NCBI GenBank assembly: GCA_017893485.1
Contig: CM030366.1
Location: 105,993,796-106,057,795, forward strand
DNA: 64,000 nt
Direction of reading: 5' to 3'
Source of the DNA: Hemerocallis citrina
Taxonomy: Eukaryota; Streptophyta; Magnoliopsida; Asparagales; Asphodelaceae
A program made the position numbers and the translations under genes. Positions within the stretch are counted from its first letter, which is position 1, and each line of letters begins with the position of its first letter. Positions 10,452 through 22,833 of the stretch are shown here, in pieces. The notes under the pieces were generated by a model. The model ran no database searches. It saw only the letters and a list, made by a program, of their open reading frames with translations, and was not told the DNA's origin.

Positions 10452-13400
10452 TCAAGGCCCCTCCGGTCCGACGAACAACTGGGAACTCTCTCCATGGCGT
10501 AAGGTTCCTTTGGATCGGCCACGATTGATATGCCGACCACGGAACTCGGGGCATCGGTGGGCCGCATACGTTTCGTTAGCAACACCACAATAGGTACACC
10601 CCCCCGATCGCTGACCACCCGTGGATGGTTTCGAGGCACCCAGCATCGACCGGTAGAGGTGTATCTCCACCTCCTTCTCCACGAGCACGTCGCGAAGTCG
10701 CTTCTCAGAGGAGGGCCTCTGCCCCGAGGAACTCGACACGACGTATCCAGGTTCGACACCCCCGAGCTCCCGTTCCACCATCACCCTCCTCGGATGGCTT
10801 GCCTCTTCACCAAGGGCTTCGGACATGTTCCTGTAATAGCTAAAGGCCGCCTCGGCGGTGCGGGCCCTCTCACGATACCAAGCCAAAGTGGCCCCCAACG
10901 CCTCCATCTCGCTCCCAGGCCACGCCACGTCGGGACGACGGGGGCCCACCTAGGGAAGGAAAGCCACAACCTACAAAGAGAGCCAACTAGTAGCACATAA
11001 GCAAGAAGGTCCGGAAATGACCGGCGTCAAAGCACTTGACAAGTCACCGTTATTTTTTATATATATATATATATATGTATATATATAGGAAAATGGTGAT
11101 GCTTCTTACAAAAAGGCGGTGGCCAGTCCGCGGGAGGCAAATACAATCGAAAGGGAAGGAGAAAGAAAGACAAAACTATACAACTTGATTTCCCACCTCA
11201 TCATCGGTCGGGTTCGCAGAAGGTTCGACGGCCAGGTTGTCAACGGGCCCCTCTTCGGCAGGAGCCTTCGGGGTCCCATCAATCTCCATGTCGTACTCAA
11301 AGTTCGACAGGTCGATGGTCGGATAGAAATGCCTCACATGACTGAGGGCCTTCGCGTAGCACTCATCCTGGGCGGCTATCACCATCCGCTGACCCGCATC
11401 CGTCAGCTCTTTCCTCTCCTTGGCGAACGCAGCTGTCAACTCCCCCTTCTCCGTGGCGAACTTCCCCTTCAAAGAGGCCACCCTCTTCCCCCACTCGGTG
11501 TCCTTGGCCTCGAGCTCCAGCTTCATCTGCCGCTCCCTCTGATGCGAACCCTCGAGCTCGATCCACATCTCCTTCATCTCTCGCTCACTCCTGTCCGCCT
11601 GAGCACGTTCTTGTGACAGGGACGCTTCGTAGAGGTTCTTCACATTAGCTCCCTGCATGCAAGCCTGTGACCGAAAGACACGGATAAGAAGAAAACTCCT
11701 GAAGCAAGACTAAACAGAAAAGAGGAGGTCAACAAGCTTACCGACACGGTAGCCTGCGCCAGGCGTGCAAATGCCACCTCCACGGGCTCGATCTCCATCA
11801 TCTGGCGATCGCGAGGCGTCGCCAGCTTCTCTGCCACCTCTACGGCCTGGGCTTCCTCAGTCAGACAGTCGTCCATCCGAACCGACCAGTCCGGCGCCCA
11901 CCGTTGCCGCAACATCTCCACCACCGGGTCCTCCTCCTCAACCTCTACCAAGGGACCTTTTCCCTTGTCAGGTTCGGATGCCCTCGCCAGGCCCTGACCC
12001 CTCGAAGGGGCAGCCCCCTTGCTCGTCTCCGAGCGAGTCCTCTTAACCCTCGACTCGAGCGGTACTCCCGAGATAACAAGGGGCGGCTCCCTCGGCCTCT
12101 TCGCCGCCTCCTCCTTCTTCTTCTCGGCATTCTCCTTCTTCATGGCAAGCCTTCTTGCTTTGATCGACGCCTCATCCATATCTACAGAAAAAAAACCATT
12201 AAGAGCAATGAGCAAGGAAGTACGAAAGGATCGAAAGAAAAGAAACAACTACATACTCCGAACGGCTGGGCTCAGTCCAACACTCGCCAGGTGAACTTCC
12301 GTCACCTTCGTCCAATCGATACTAGGGGACAAACGGAGGCGCTCAACAAACCCCCACTCCTCGGCCGTCAGATCCCCCGGCCCCGGCGCAGGATAGCTCG
12401 GCTTGGAGTAGTTCCATCGAGTCGGAATGTCCCAGGGCTCTTCACTCCGGATCACCAGATACTTTCTCTTCCAATCCTTGATGGAGTCCGGGTGGTTATG
12501 GACAACCTTCCTCCTGCTCCGGGGGGAGATATAGTAAACCCCCTCGGCCGCCGAACTAATCATCAGCGTCGCTCGGAACACGTTCAAGCGCAGGGGTACC
12601 CGTTGTTCCTCGCACATCAGTACGAAACTGATTATCTGCTTCCAAGAGTTCGGCCCATACTGCATCGGCGCCAAGGAGGCCCAGTTCAACACTTCCCGAA
12701 CAAACGGATGGACCGGCAGCCTCAGTCCAGAAATAAACGCGTCCACGGGGAAGACACAATACCAAACAGATAGGGGATCAGTTGGGCGAAGAGTATAGCC
12801 CGGCAGCATCAATTCGTAACTAGGACCGATGTGATACGCCAGCTGCAAAACCTCCAAGTCCCTGCCATCCAAGACGGTCAGAATCACGTCCATCAACACC
12901 CTCGTCCGACTCGGCGAAGAGGCCTGCACGCCAAAGAGCTCCTTGTCGGATAGGTCATCAGGATATTGACGGAAATGCTTCGGCCGCTCGGGCGAACCTG
13001 TCCACAAGCTGCGGTAGACAGACCCCTGGCTCGAACCACCAGTCCTCGATCCTACCCTCCTCAGAGCCTTCTTCCTCTTCTTGGTTCGCTCCGGCGAGGG
13101 AGTGGATAAGGGCCCCCGACCAGTCAACATGGAACTCGGACCCGCACCCTGAACTGTGGATCTCCTTACAATGCCGCCCTCGCCTCCCTCTCCCTCGGAA
13201 GCCAACTCCAAAACACGGTCGTCGCCCGAACCATCGCTCGCTTCCCCCGACTCGCTGCTCTCCACCACGAAGGAACGACGAGAGCGCAACCACCTCACAC
13301 CATATACCTCCTCCTCACCTACGGGTTCCTCCCACGAAACCGTATCAGAAGACTCATCAACGTACACTGACTCCTCCTCGAGTACGGGCTCCTCCCAGGA

Positions 13401-13472
13401 CGTCGATTCAGAGATAAGCTTCACTTCCCCCCTAGACGTCGACACTGACGAACCAGACTGAGCCCTATCCAT
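10452..13472 (-). CDS. Spliced antisense accessory gene, PF04195-like, in a Tat-type element
   Basis: Read on the minus strand. Exon 1 is 13472-12257, exon 2 is 12181-11742 and exon 3 is 11664-11176. The introns of 75 and 77 bp have GTATGT/AG and GTAAGC/AG borders, and all three frames join without a break, giving 714 residues. A further open segment (10949-10452) may be a fourth exon or a separate frame. Exon 1 has an acidic, Ser-rich N-terminus and then a folded-looking domain (WYCVFPVDAF, HPFVREVLNWASLAP) like the plant family called putative gypsy-type transposon (PF04195). Exon 2 is Lys/Glu-rich. Exon 3 is a long heptad-rich coiled coil. The gene sits in the 3' part of the element, antisense to gag, with its own TATA box at 13619-13627. 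Its function is unknown; Tat-lineage elements are known to carry such extra genes. Confidence 0.7.
11054..11088. repeat. Short (TA)n tract
   Basis: An imperfect TA repeat between exon 3 and the last open segment of the antisense gene. Confidence 0.85.
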
Positions 13473-13618
13473 CTATGCCTAAACTAAGCAGACTTACCGA
13501 CTCACCTGAGGTCACTTTGGAGGGGCGAGCCTAGTGCGGCAAGCAGCGAAGATGAGCGCTGAGGTGTTGAGAAATTTTTGAAAAAAGAAAGGAGTGGACT
13601 GATAGGGGAAAGGGGGGA

Positions 13619-13627
13619 TATTTATAG
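13619..13627 (-). promoter_or_regulatory. TATA box of the antisense gene
   Basis: Minus-strand CTATAAATA lies about 150 bp upstream of the ATG at 13472. This leaves room for a 5' leader of about 120 nt and is the only strong TATA-like site there. It indicates that the antisense gene has its own promoter independent of the LTR. Confidence 0.6.
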
Positions 13628-14600
13628 GAGATTGAAGCGACTCCTCGATTCCCGCGAGTACTGTTCACCTATTTGACATGCAACTGCCGCCTAGGAATTC
13701 GCGCCACATCCTCAAAACGTGCGATGCTGACATCATCCATTGACAGGCTGGCAGCCAGACAAGGAGGTCAGCACGGAAGAAGTATTCGGAGGAGGGAACA
13801 TTTTTATTTTAAGATTTAAGGCGCCGTCCTCAGACAGACGCCCCGGGCTCCGAGACTGGGTCGGTTCCCCTTTCACCCGTGAGCAGCTCGGGGCTTACAG
13901 CGTCGTCGGCCGAAGACCCAAACTGTTCCCGGGTGAGATAGAAACCGCCTCAACCTGGAGCCCTATTGGGACGCAGAGTAGTCAGCCTCCAATCGGAGAA
14001 CGACTCATCTACCCGGGGCTCAAAGCTTCAAGACGCCCCCCTCGGCAAGCACCCCGGTCGGAAGCAGATCAACACCCAGAGGTCGAAAGAAGTGCACCAT
14101 TCCGAGCCAGTTGATGCAACTGCAAAGGTCCAGCCTACTCCAGCAACGGAACCCTCACAGTTGCAAACAACCGGCCCGGAACGCCCTTCATCTCTCTCGG
14201 AAGGATAGAACCTCCACAGTTGCAAACTGCTCACCCTTCGAAGTTCGGTCGTTGTCCCTCTCGCCCGGATCCCCCCTGGATCTGGCCGCCACATCAGGGC
14301 CATCAGATCCAAGAGAAGATCCGGGCGACAAAGAAACTACCTCTCCGACACAACCGGGGGTAAAAATTATCAAGAGACAGGCATCCGCCGAAGCAGACAC
14401 CTTTAAGGGCCAAACAGACCACCCTTGCTTTGATCTGAACCACTACGAGAAAGAAAGGGGGGCGTACTTATAGCCTCCCCCAGGGGCCAGCCTTTATGAC
14501 ATGGGGAAAACCAAACGACGGAAGACCATGCGCCATACATTTATTAGGCGGCGCCATTAAAGCACCTAGAAAATGGGAACCTTGCACAGATCCCAGGGCG
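13628..14600. other. 3' non-coding region of the nested Tat-type element
   Basis: Moderately GC-rich sequence between the antisense promoter and the tandem array. Short frames occur on both strands but none has recognisable motifs. A duplicated ttgcaa(a)c(a/t)... ccacagttgcaaac block occurs near 14155 and 14215. Confidence 0.5.
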
Positions 14601-14659
14601 CCCCCAAATGCTCCGCGAAAACAACAGACTACCCTACTCAAACAGTCCCAAGACACAAC

Positions 14660-15500
14660 GGTTCGCCCACAAACGGCCCGACCCATAATCCCCTCGCCAG
14701 CTCGAGGTCCGGTCTGGCACCAGGGCACCCCTCTTCGGAAGATCCACCGGCTGGCCATCACCCTTACCAGCCCATAATTCCCCCTCATCTCGAGGTTCGG
14801 TCTGGCACCAGGGTACTCTTCTCAGGAAGAAACAACGGCTCGCCTTCACCCTCACCGACCCGTAATCCCTCGCCAGCTCGAGGTCCGGTCTGGCACCCGG
14901 GTACTCTTCTTCGGAAGATCCACCGGCTGGCCATCACCCTTACCATCCCATAATTTCCCCTCATCCCGAGGTTCGGTCTGGCACCAGGGTACTCTTCTCA
15001 GGAAGAAACAACGGCTCGCCTTCACCCTCACCGACCCGTAATCCCTCGCCAGCTCGAGGTCCGGTCTGGCACCCGGGTACTCTTCTTCGGAAGATCCACC
15101 GGCTGGCCATCACCCTTACCAGCCCATAATTCCCCCTCATCTCGAGGTTCGGTCTGGCACCAGGGTACTCTTCTCAGGAAGAAACAACGGCTCGCCTTCA
15201 CCCTTACCGGCCCATAATCCCTCGCCAGCTCGAGGTCCGGTCTGGCACCCGGGTACTCTTCTTCGGAAGATCCACCGGCTGGCCATCACCCTTACCAGCC
15301 CATAATTTCCCCTCGTCTCGAGGTTCGGTCTGGCACCAGGGTACTCTTCTCAGGAAGAAACAACGGCTCGCCATCACCCTTGTCGACGCATAAACCCTCG
15401 TCCTCTCGAGGTTCTGTCAGGCACCAGGGTACTCTTCTCCGGAAGATACAACGGATCGCCATCGCCTTCACCTACCCATAAACCCTCGACAAGCTCGAGG
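14660..15500 (+). repeat. Tandem array of about 176 bp units before the 3' LTR
   Basis: The block gatccaccggctggccatca recurs at about 14740, 14919, 15092 and 15269, a spacing of 173-179 bp. Each unit is made of two diverged halves of about 88 bp, each with ggt(c/t)cggtctggcacc(a/c)ggg. Degenerate copies continue to about 15500. Tandem arrays just upstream of the 3' LTR are characteristic of Tat-lineage elements and have been proposed as the source of some plant satellite DNAs. Confidence 0.9.
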
Positions 15501-15608
15501 TCCGGTCAAAGCCTCAGGACAACCCCACCAAGGAGGCCCTGTGAGTCGCCCTCCCATTTTTTCCACAACCATGAACACTCCTCCAAGGCTTGCTCCCGCG
15601 CCCCCGCA

Positions 15609-15623
15609 GGAGTGGGGGGCTTG
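15609..15623 (+). promoter_or_regulatory. Polypurine tract of the nested Tat-type element
   Basis: A purine run around aggagtggggggc lies directly upstream of the 3' LTR start at 15624. It would prime plus-strand DNA synthesis. Confidence 0.75.
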
Positions 15624-16416
15624 TGTGATAGGGTAAAAATGGCCTGAGGCCCAACCAGGGCCCAATACAATTCTCACTCGAAAAGGTAAAAATAGCTATC
15701 TAGCTCGGCCCCGAACCACTTCAGGGTCGGCGCCGAACCTCATGTTTGCCCTCACAGTACTGGCCTCCTCGTGCCGACGAGCCTCGGTAGTCCTCGAAGT
15801 TCGACCCGTGACAGTGCCACAGGTCGCCCCCCCCTCTCTGGCAAAGCAGAAGGATGACCTGGCGCAGCCTAGGCCCTCCGATCCCCCCAGAAGAACAGGA
15901 GACCCACGATCAGCCACGTCGGCTCCAAATACCACCAAGGGTTTCGCCATGTCAGCCCTATACCACTCCTGGTATTGCCACGTCTGCCCTAAACCCCCTG
16001 GGCCTTCTGCCACGTCAGGCCCACGGGCCTTCGGATCCAGACCCGGCCCCCAAAGGGAACCAAACCCGGTTGGGATCCTCTATAAATACTAGACCCACAC
16101 CCACCTTTTGAGGTAATGAATCTTTTGCCACTTAAATATACCTAGTTATTGCTACTCTCTCACAGAGACTGACTAGATCGTCGGAGGGTCCGCCACCGGG
16201 ATAAACCCCGGTGTTTCAGGACCGTCTGTAGGTACACAAGACCTCGGATCCGACCCCTCAGATCCGAGCCCAGACTTCAACATTATTCCGAGCTCATCGT
16301 AGGTTCCAGAAGGTCAACCGAAGATCGGCAGACGAGTAGCATTCTCCTTCAAATACAAATCGAGTCCGAACTCACACCTGGTGCATCCACACGTCTCCCA
16401 GAAATAAACCGCATCA
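15624..16416 (+). repeat. 3' LTR of the nested Tat-type element
   Basis: Nearly identical to 6944-7735. The differences I can see cluster around 15800-15850 and 15940-16010, plus one at 16229, about ten substitutions and one inserted C in total. It ends CGCATCA and is followed by the TACCC duplication. Confidence 0.92.
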
Positions 16417-18179
16417 TACCCCTTAATTATTTTTGTTATTATTAACGTTAAATTGGGATAATTTTATTAGTTATTGACTTATCTATTTTTGTACAAATCT
16501 AATATTTTGCTAATCTAGCCTATTTGTTCTATAACTTTTGTATTTTATGGAAACAAGTTTTGTTGTTGAAGTTTGGAATGTGGCGAATATAGCTTTTTAT
16601 TTTTCTGCTGGTGTTTTCAGTTTATAGTTTTGAATGACGTAATGTTTGATTTTCGTTTGTCACTTTTGAGTGACGGATACTACAATAATTACATTATAAT
16701 TAACAATTTTTACTTAAATTTTGTTTTCTTTCGATTATTGCTTTGAATATATTATGTTTTTGTACGTAGACTACCTTTTCCCTTCTCTTTTATATTTTAT
16801 ATTGTTATTTTCTTTCTTAAAATTCTGTCCTTCATATTTTTATGTACTTTTATGGTTACTCATTTATTTTTCTATTACTGTTACGCATTATATTAGTTTC
16901 AATTCCTACTTATTGAATTATTTATTTTTGTTATTATTATTCCTATTATATTTTAATTCACATTCATTTATATATACTTTTGATTTTTCGATGCTATATT
17001 TTCCATTATTTTGTATTGTCTTATTTTTCGGTGTATTTAAACTTGATTGTAATACTTTTACTCATATAAATATGACATACCTCTGCACATTGAAATTTTT
17101 ATTTTATTATTAATGTTGTTTTTACACCTTATATTCAATACCTTTATTATTACTTATTGTTTACTTCCTTTGTTATATTTATTTTTCACCGTTTATAGCT
17201 ACTTATTGTATTACCTTATTTTATTATTTTTATACTTCTACTGCTATAATATACTATAGTCGATTGTTACCTTAATATTATGATTTTTACCCTCCTTGTT
17301 ATTTTCTTACTATATACACTTTCTACTGTTTACTGTACATTTTATGATATATGATTATTTATGCTACATAGTTATCTCTCATTCGCAATTACATTTAAGC
17401 TTATGCATGTATTTCATTCTGTCTTTCTCCTTACTTTTATAAATCATTTTTCACTACTACTAATTCCTACTATTTATGTTTGATATTTATAATCTGTACA
17501 TCTATTTTAATATTCCATCGTGTGACTTTCTACTCCATTTCGTACTTTTGCTTCTATTTTTATATCACGAATTTCAAAACGTAACATCATACTTAAATTA
17601 AACATCCAATATTCCATTACATATGGAAGATTACATCATTCCATTCGTCGTTTTGTTGCAACCAGATGTCGAGAAGGCAAATATGCAACTAGACGTCAAT
17701 GGAGGCAAACTTGCAACTGGTTGTCGGGAGGCAAAAACTGCAACCGAATATCCAGACGGCAACCTGCAACCTGATGTCGTGGAGAAAATTTGCAACTTGA
17801 TGTCAAGAAGGCAAGTCTACATTTAGACATCAATGAGACGAACCCACAACAAAGAAATTTTCTACTCTAATAACCTCACTTCTAGTTTTATATATATATT
17901 ACTTATCACTACCCTATTCTTTTGTACTTGTTCATACCATTTTATAAGATTTTGAAACTTAGCTTATGCTACTTCAACTTTGTTATTCATAATACAGTTA
18001 CACTTATATACACATTTAATCACCTTATTATTTATTCTTGTTTTCATATTTGTCATATATGCGTTATTTTATTTTCACCACCCTATATTATTGAGGTTTA
18101 TTATTAACTATTTTCGCTATCTTAGTATTATCATTTTGTATATATATATATGTATACTTTATTTTTACATATGTTAGTA
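16417..18179 (+). other. AT-rich non-coding interior of the LARD-like element
   Basis: Very AT-rich sequence continuing the interior of the outer element after the nested insertion. Frames such as 16721-17113 are Phe/Tyr/Leu-rich only because of the base composition and have no motif. The one structured island is the 27-bp repeat at 17657-17830. Confidence 0.7.
17657..17830 (+). repeat. Six copies of a 27-bp repeat in the LARD interior
   Basis: Units begin GCAAC and contain gatgtcg..gaaggcaa, at about 17657, 17684, 17712, 17739, 17766 and 17792. The period is close to 27 bp, so the small frame at 17623-17826 repeats about every nine residues (LQPDVEK, MQLDVNG, LQPDVVE). It is richer in GC than its surroundings. 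Whether it is translated is unknown. Confidence 0.75.
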
Positions 18180-18719
18180 CTAGATTTGCCCGTGGGCACG
18201 TGCCTACGGCACGTCTTTGGAACAATATAGCATATGAAATTCTTGTAAACAGTAAAACAACAATTATGTAGCTAAAGTTTGAATAGTAAAACAATAATTA
18301 GTTGTAAATAAAAGTCCATGTTTCCATTAGTATATGTTGAAAAATAATTATAAATGGCGGTGTAAAATCCAACTTCTTAGAAGTGTTGATGAAATTTAAC
18401 TGTTGATGAGATATTTTCTATTGTTAATGTAACATGAGCAATAAAAAAATGTATAAAAAATCTGAAAATTTACAAACCTAAAATCTAAAAATATAAATTT
18501 CTAAGTAAATAGAGGGAGAATGAGAAAGAGAGAGAGAGAAATAATAAATAAATAAATAATAAATAAATAAAGGGGTTGTTTTGGGGGATTTGAATTTGAG
18601 TTTTTAGGGGGAATTTTTGGGACGGAAAAATATGTTTGTGAGGTTAGATCTGGACCGTTGATTTCAACCCTATTGAATGAGAGCCACTTGATAGCTTTCT
18701 TTCTGTTTTATTATATAGA
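18180..18719 (-). mobile_element. Non-autonomous Helitron, family copy 3
   Basis: The complete minus-strand element starts TCTATATAATAAAACAG (ending at 18719) and ends CTAG (18180-18183), with the 3' hairpin region gacgtgccgtaggcacgt. The host dinucleotide A|T is split (A at 18179, T at 18720). It is 540 bp, non-coding, and shares most of its length with 2185-2722 and 1434-1890. It inserted into the interior of the LARD-like element. Confidence 0.88.
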
Positions 18720-20105
18720 TTTTTGTATTTTCATACTATTTCGTTTTCTTGGCCTATCTTATATTTGTTCACTACTTATATAATATGATCTTTATTATTC
18801 ATAGTTATTTATTATTTCCATTTTTAAATAATTAATATTATATATTATTCCAATGTTATATTATTATTTCATTTACTATTATTATACTTGTTTCACTACT
18901 ACAACTATTTATGATTTTTATATTATAGTATTGTTGGTTTTATCATATATTCCAAACACTTATTTGCATATATAATATCATAAGTTAATTTTCTTACTAT
19001 ACTTGACAATTTACAAATATTTTGATATAATAATCAGTATTCTATATATTAAATTTTAAACTGTGTATATGGTTATTATATTGCTTTTACAAATGAATTT
19101 TTTTGTGTATTTTTACATACATCATTATTTTTACTATTACACTTATCTCATACTTTTTAACAAAATTCGACATTCATTGTTTTTGTTTTTATTTTTATTT
19201 TATTTTCAGATTATTATTGTCATTATTATTATAATTTTGGCTTCGCTAAATTTGTTGGTATTTCGATGTGTCTTTGATTGACTATCTTCCCAGGCCAATA
19301 TATTTTTTATCATCTTTAAGTTTGTATTCTTTGTGTTACTTTTATTATTATTTACTTTTGCCATTATTCATGTTCTTAACCTTTTTTTTTCTTATTTTGT
19401 ATGGTTGTCCTTATCATCTTCTTTCTATGATAACCTTTTACGATGTTATTTGATCAATAATCATTTTTTTATGATCTGTTCATATATCTATTTTGCATTT
19501 TATGGTTTTATACAAATATTTTAATGACCTTTGGAGTGCTTAATATTTTGTTTTACGGACTAAACTTATTGCTATTTATTACTTTAGACAGTTTTCTTTT
19601 ATCCGTATTCGTGTCTAAGTTTTGTGTTACGTACATTTATCTATTTTCATTAATTCTTAAGTTCATAGTGCATTGTGTTTATAGTGTATTCAAGTTTTAA
19701 GGAAGCTTTTGATTCCTTTGTGTGCTTTAAAGTATTATTGACTAATATATATTAGTTACGATGATTATGTTGTAGAAATTCGTATGCATTAATTGATTAC
19801 CTAGTTGCTTTCGACAAGTTATTGCAAAGTTTATAAAAATTTTATAAAATTTTTTATACAATTTTATATATGTTCTTGGGATTAGTTTTATGCTTTATGG
19901 ATTTTTTTTTATACTTGTTGCTCTGTCAGTTTTCATATTTACTTTGTTGTTCCTATTATAGGTTATTTTCTTTAGTTGGCAACCCAATCTAATTAGAAAA
20001 TAATGATAGAATGATTTTCTGAAACTGTTATGTAAGTTTTGTATTTTTTGTTTTCCTCTTACTACGGATAGTTCTGAGGACAGAACTATTCTAAGGGGGG
20101 AGTGA
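18720..20105 (+). other. AT-rich interior of the LARD-like element with polypurine tract
   Basis: Non-coding, very AT-rich. A small hairpin (gttctgagga / cagaac) and the purine tract aagggggga at about 20093-20101 directly precede the 3' LTR. Confidence 0.75.
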
Positions 20106-21391
20106 TGTAACGCCCCGTAATTCTTAATACAATATTTTTAATTAATAAATAATTTTTAAACCAATTTATTTAATTATTTTGAATTTATGTAAAGTCGATA
20201 TTTTCACACGTGCAAAACTCGTGCAAATACCTTTGAAGTGCAAGTTTCCACCTTTGAATTGCTGAATAAATTCTCCTATTTATAATAGAGTATATTCTAA
20301 ATTTTGGGATTTTTCTGAATAAAGAAACTATTTTTATAAATACTTTGAAAGAAATGGGCCTTTTTGTAAAAAATCGTTTGGAGGAGAATTTTGAACTTAA
20401 AATTGTTTGGCTGCATTTAGGGTTGGCTATTCGGTAGAAGGATCTAAGGAATTAGATTATTTCCATATTTGGTTGACTTTTATTGATTTAATTGAATAAA
20501 TATATAATTACGTAATTTTGAGATTGTTGGGGACTTTATTGAAAATATTCTTTTTGGAGAATTAAAGTCAGAAAAATTTCTTTGGAAAATCAAATCATTA
20601 TTAGTAGATAATAATATTCTAATTTTTTTGAATTTTTACGAATATTTTATGGCTTGTTTGCAAATATTACAGAGAGAATGACTTTTGTGCAAAATTGCCA
20701 CTTGGAGTAAAAACTCAAGATTTCGATTTTTCTGGGCTGTGCATTTTGGCCAACCAAATCAGGAGAGTGAAGAGATTTAATTTTATTTTATTTTAAATCA
20801 ATTTGATTAACTAATAATTGGAAGGATCCATATATGTAAATAAATAATTTCCTTGAGCAGTATCTTTTAAAGTTTGTGAAACCCTAAAACACTAGATCCC
20901 GGCCTATATAGGGGTGGCAAGCAGCCGCTATTTCCTGTTGTGAACTCAAACCTATTTTCTCATTATTTTCTTGGAGTTTTTCGTGGCTTGGATCTTGGAT
21001 TTTCGCAAGGAGGATGATTGAATCTTGTTTTATTATTTCCTTCAACTTGGGACTTTTTCCAAATTGAGGTGAGTAGTTATTCAAATTTTCTTGTTGTGTT
21101 TCCATGGTAGAATAGATTGATGTGCTAGATTATGGATATGGATCTATTGAATGAATAGTTTGTATTGGTGATTCCTATTATGAGATGAAGTTATGACAAA
21201 CTATTCAATGTTTAAATGCAAACAAAATTATTAAACCCCAATTTTTTTGGCATTAATGTGTGAATATGGAAAGGTATATACCAAAAAATGCATATATACA
21301 TAAATGGGTTAGGGTTGGGGGTCAAAAAACGGGGTTTTGGGGAGGTTTGCTGTTCTCTGGTGAACAGTAACCCCAGGCAATTTGCTATTTT

Positions 21392-21422
<31 letters not shown>

Positions 21423-22833
21423 GGGGGGGTTGGATTTTTGGTGTTTTCAGGGGTTTTTTTGGGTGTGGATTTTGTGTGCTAAGCTTGGGGAAGCCTAGTA
21501 TACAGATCGAAGTGTTTATACATGTGTTTAAACTAAAAATTATAAGAGATTTGATTGAGTTGGATGAGATTTGGAAGTTGTTCTAACTCTGGACTATTGT
21601 CTATTCCGGATTGGAACTAGATTTCGACATAGTTTCTGATGATATTACCTAAAAATTATTAAATAGAAATTATAGCTCACTGTGTCTAGTTTTCAGAACA
21701 TCTGACGGATCCTCAATCCAACTCATAGATTGTAAAATATGCAATTTCTACCACTGTACTGTCGTAGTTCCAGATTTTAAAATAACGGTTAGTTTTCAGA
21801 ATTTGCTGAATATGAACCCCTTCAATAAACTTATTTGAGTTTAGAATTTTATGGTGAATTCCTCGTTATGTACTGAATTTAAATTGATTTTTTCCTTAAT
21901 TTAATATTGACTATAGAATGTACTGTTTTGAGGAACGAAATCATGTAACTTTCAAATTTTACGATGAAAGATAGTTTTCAGAATTTATTGAATATCAACC
22001 CTTTAAATTAATTCATTTGAGTTTAAATTTTTATGATGAGTTCCCTATTATATGCTGGACTTAAATGTATTTTTCCAGAAGGAAATAAGGATTTTAGAGT
22101 GTACTATTTTGAAAGACGAAATCATGTAACCTTCATATTTTAATAAAAGACAGTTTTCAGAATTTGTTAAATATGAACCTTTTAAATAAATTTATTTGAG
22201 TCCATAATTTTATGGAGAGTTTCTTGATATGTGTTGGACTTAATGGAATTTTTTTAGAATTTAATAATGATTTTGAAGTGTACTGTTTTGATGAACGAAA
22301 ACGTGTAACTTTCAGATTTTTGGTGAAATTCTAGTTTCAATTTTCGGTGCATTCAAATAATGGATTGTGGTAAATAAATATAAAATTTTGTAAATAAAAT
22401 TCTCAGCTTTTAAGAGATTTGTTTCGGTTTGGTCGAATGAAATTGTAGTTCAATATATGGACCTTTACAAATAAATGGAGAGTGATGTTTAAAAGTTCCC
22501 TATCATATCTCTAGCCTCATGTTTTACATGTAGGTGCTATTAGGATGAAAGTGGGAGCATGTGGTAGAACATTTAAATGTTTATGCATATTTTAAGAGGA
22601 ATGATTGTAAAAAGAAAGTTGTTTCTATGGTGCTTATAAATACTGTTGTGTTGTAAAACGAATTGTAATTTAAAATGTTTAAATTCTGCTGTATTGTTGT
22701 AAAGAGAGTTAATAAAATGAAAAGTTTTAATTTTTCCTGTGTTTGTACTATGTTTATAATTGCAATTGAGGTTGATACTGTGAATTGTGCCACCTATTTC
22801 TAATTTTATTTATTGGAAATTTGGGGCGCTACA
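20106..22833 (+). repeat. 3' LTR of the LARD-like element
   Basis: Runs from TGTAACGCCCCG to GGGGCGCTACA. It aligns along its length with 2992-6648 but lacks about 1 kb after 22497, and it has many point differences, so the outer element is old. It contains a 24-bp G run at 21406-21429. Confidence 0.9.

Larger units (their letters stand above)
6944..16416 (+). mobile_element. Young non-autonomous Tat-type LTR retrotransposon (gag, no pol)
   Basis: LTRs of 792 and 793 bp lie at 6944-7735 and 15624-16416, flanked by a perfect 5-bp duplication TACCC (6939-6943 and 16417-16421). The primer site TTGGCGCCGTCTGTGGG at 7738 is the tRNA-Asp type of the Tat/Athila group. It carries gag with a protease-like tail, then an antisense multi-exon gene, then a tandem repeat array before the polypurine tract. 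There is no RT, RNase H or integrase. I count about ten substitutions between the LTRs, so the insertion is recent. Its GC content is clearly higher than that of the surrounding DNA. Confidence 0.9.
2992..22833 (+). mobile_element. Long-LTR non-coding retrotransposon (LARD-like) with nested insertions
   Basis: The two LTRs are 3,657 bp (2992-6648) and 2,728 bp (20106-22833). The 5-bp duplication TTTTA is present at 2987-2991 and 22834-22838. A primer site for initiator Met tRNA (TGGTATCAGAGC) is at 6653-6664 and a G-rich polypurine tract directly precedes the 3' LTR. Without the nested element (6944-16416) and the Helitron (18180-18719) the internal region is about 3.4 kb and has no gag or pol. 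Long LTRs around a non-coding interior are the hallmark of large retrotransposon derivatives (LARDs), which depend on proteins of other elements. It split the antisense gene beginning at 2738. Confidence 0.9.

Noticed and set aside
16721..17113. 130-residue plus-strand open frame rich in Phe, Tyr and Leu
   Set aside because: It follows from the extreme AT content of the LARD interior; it has no motif and no similarity to a membrane protein family that I recognise.
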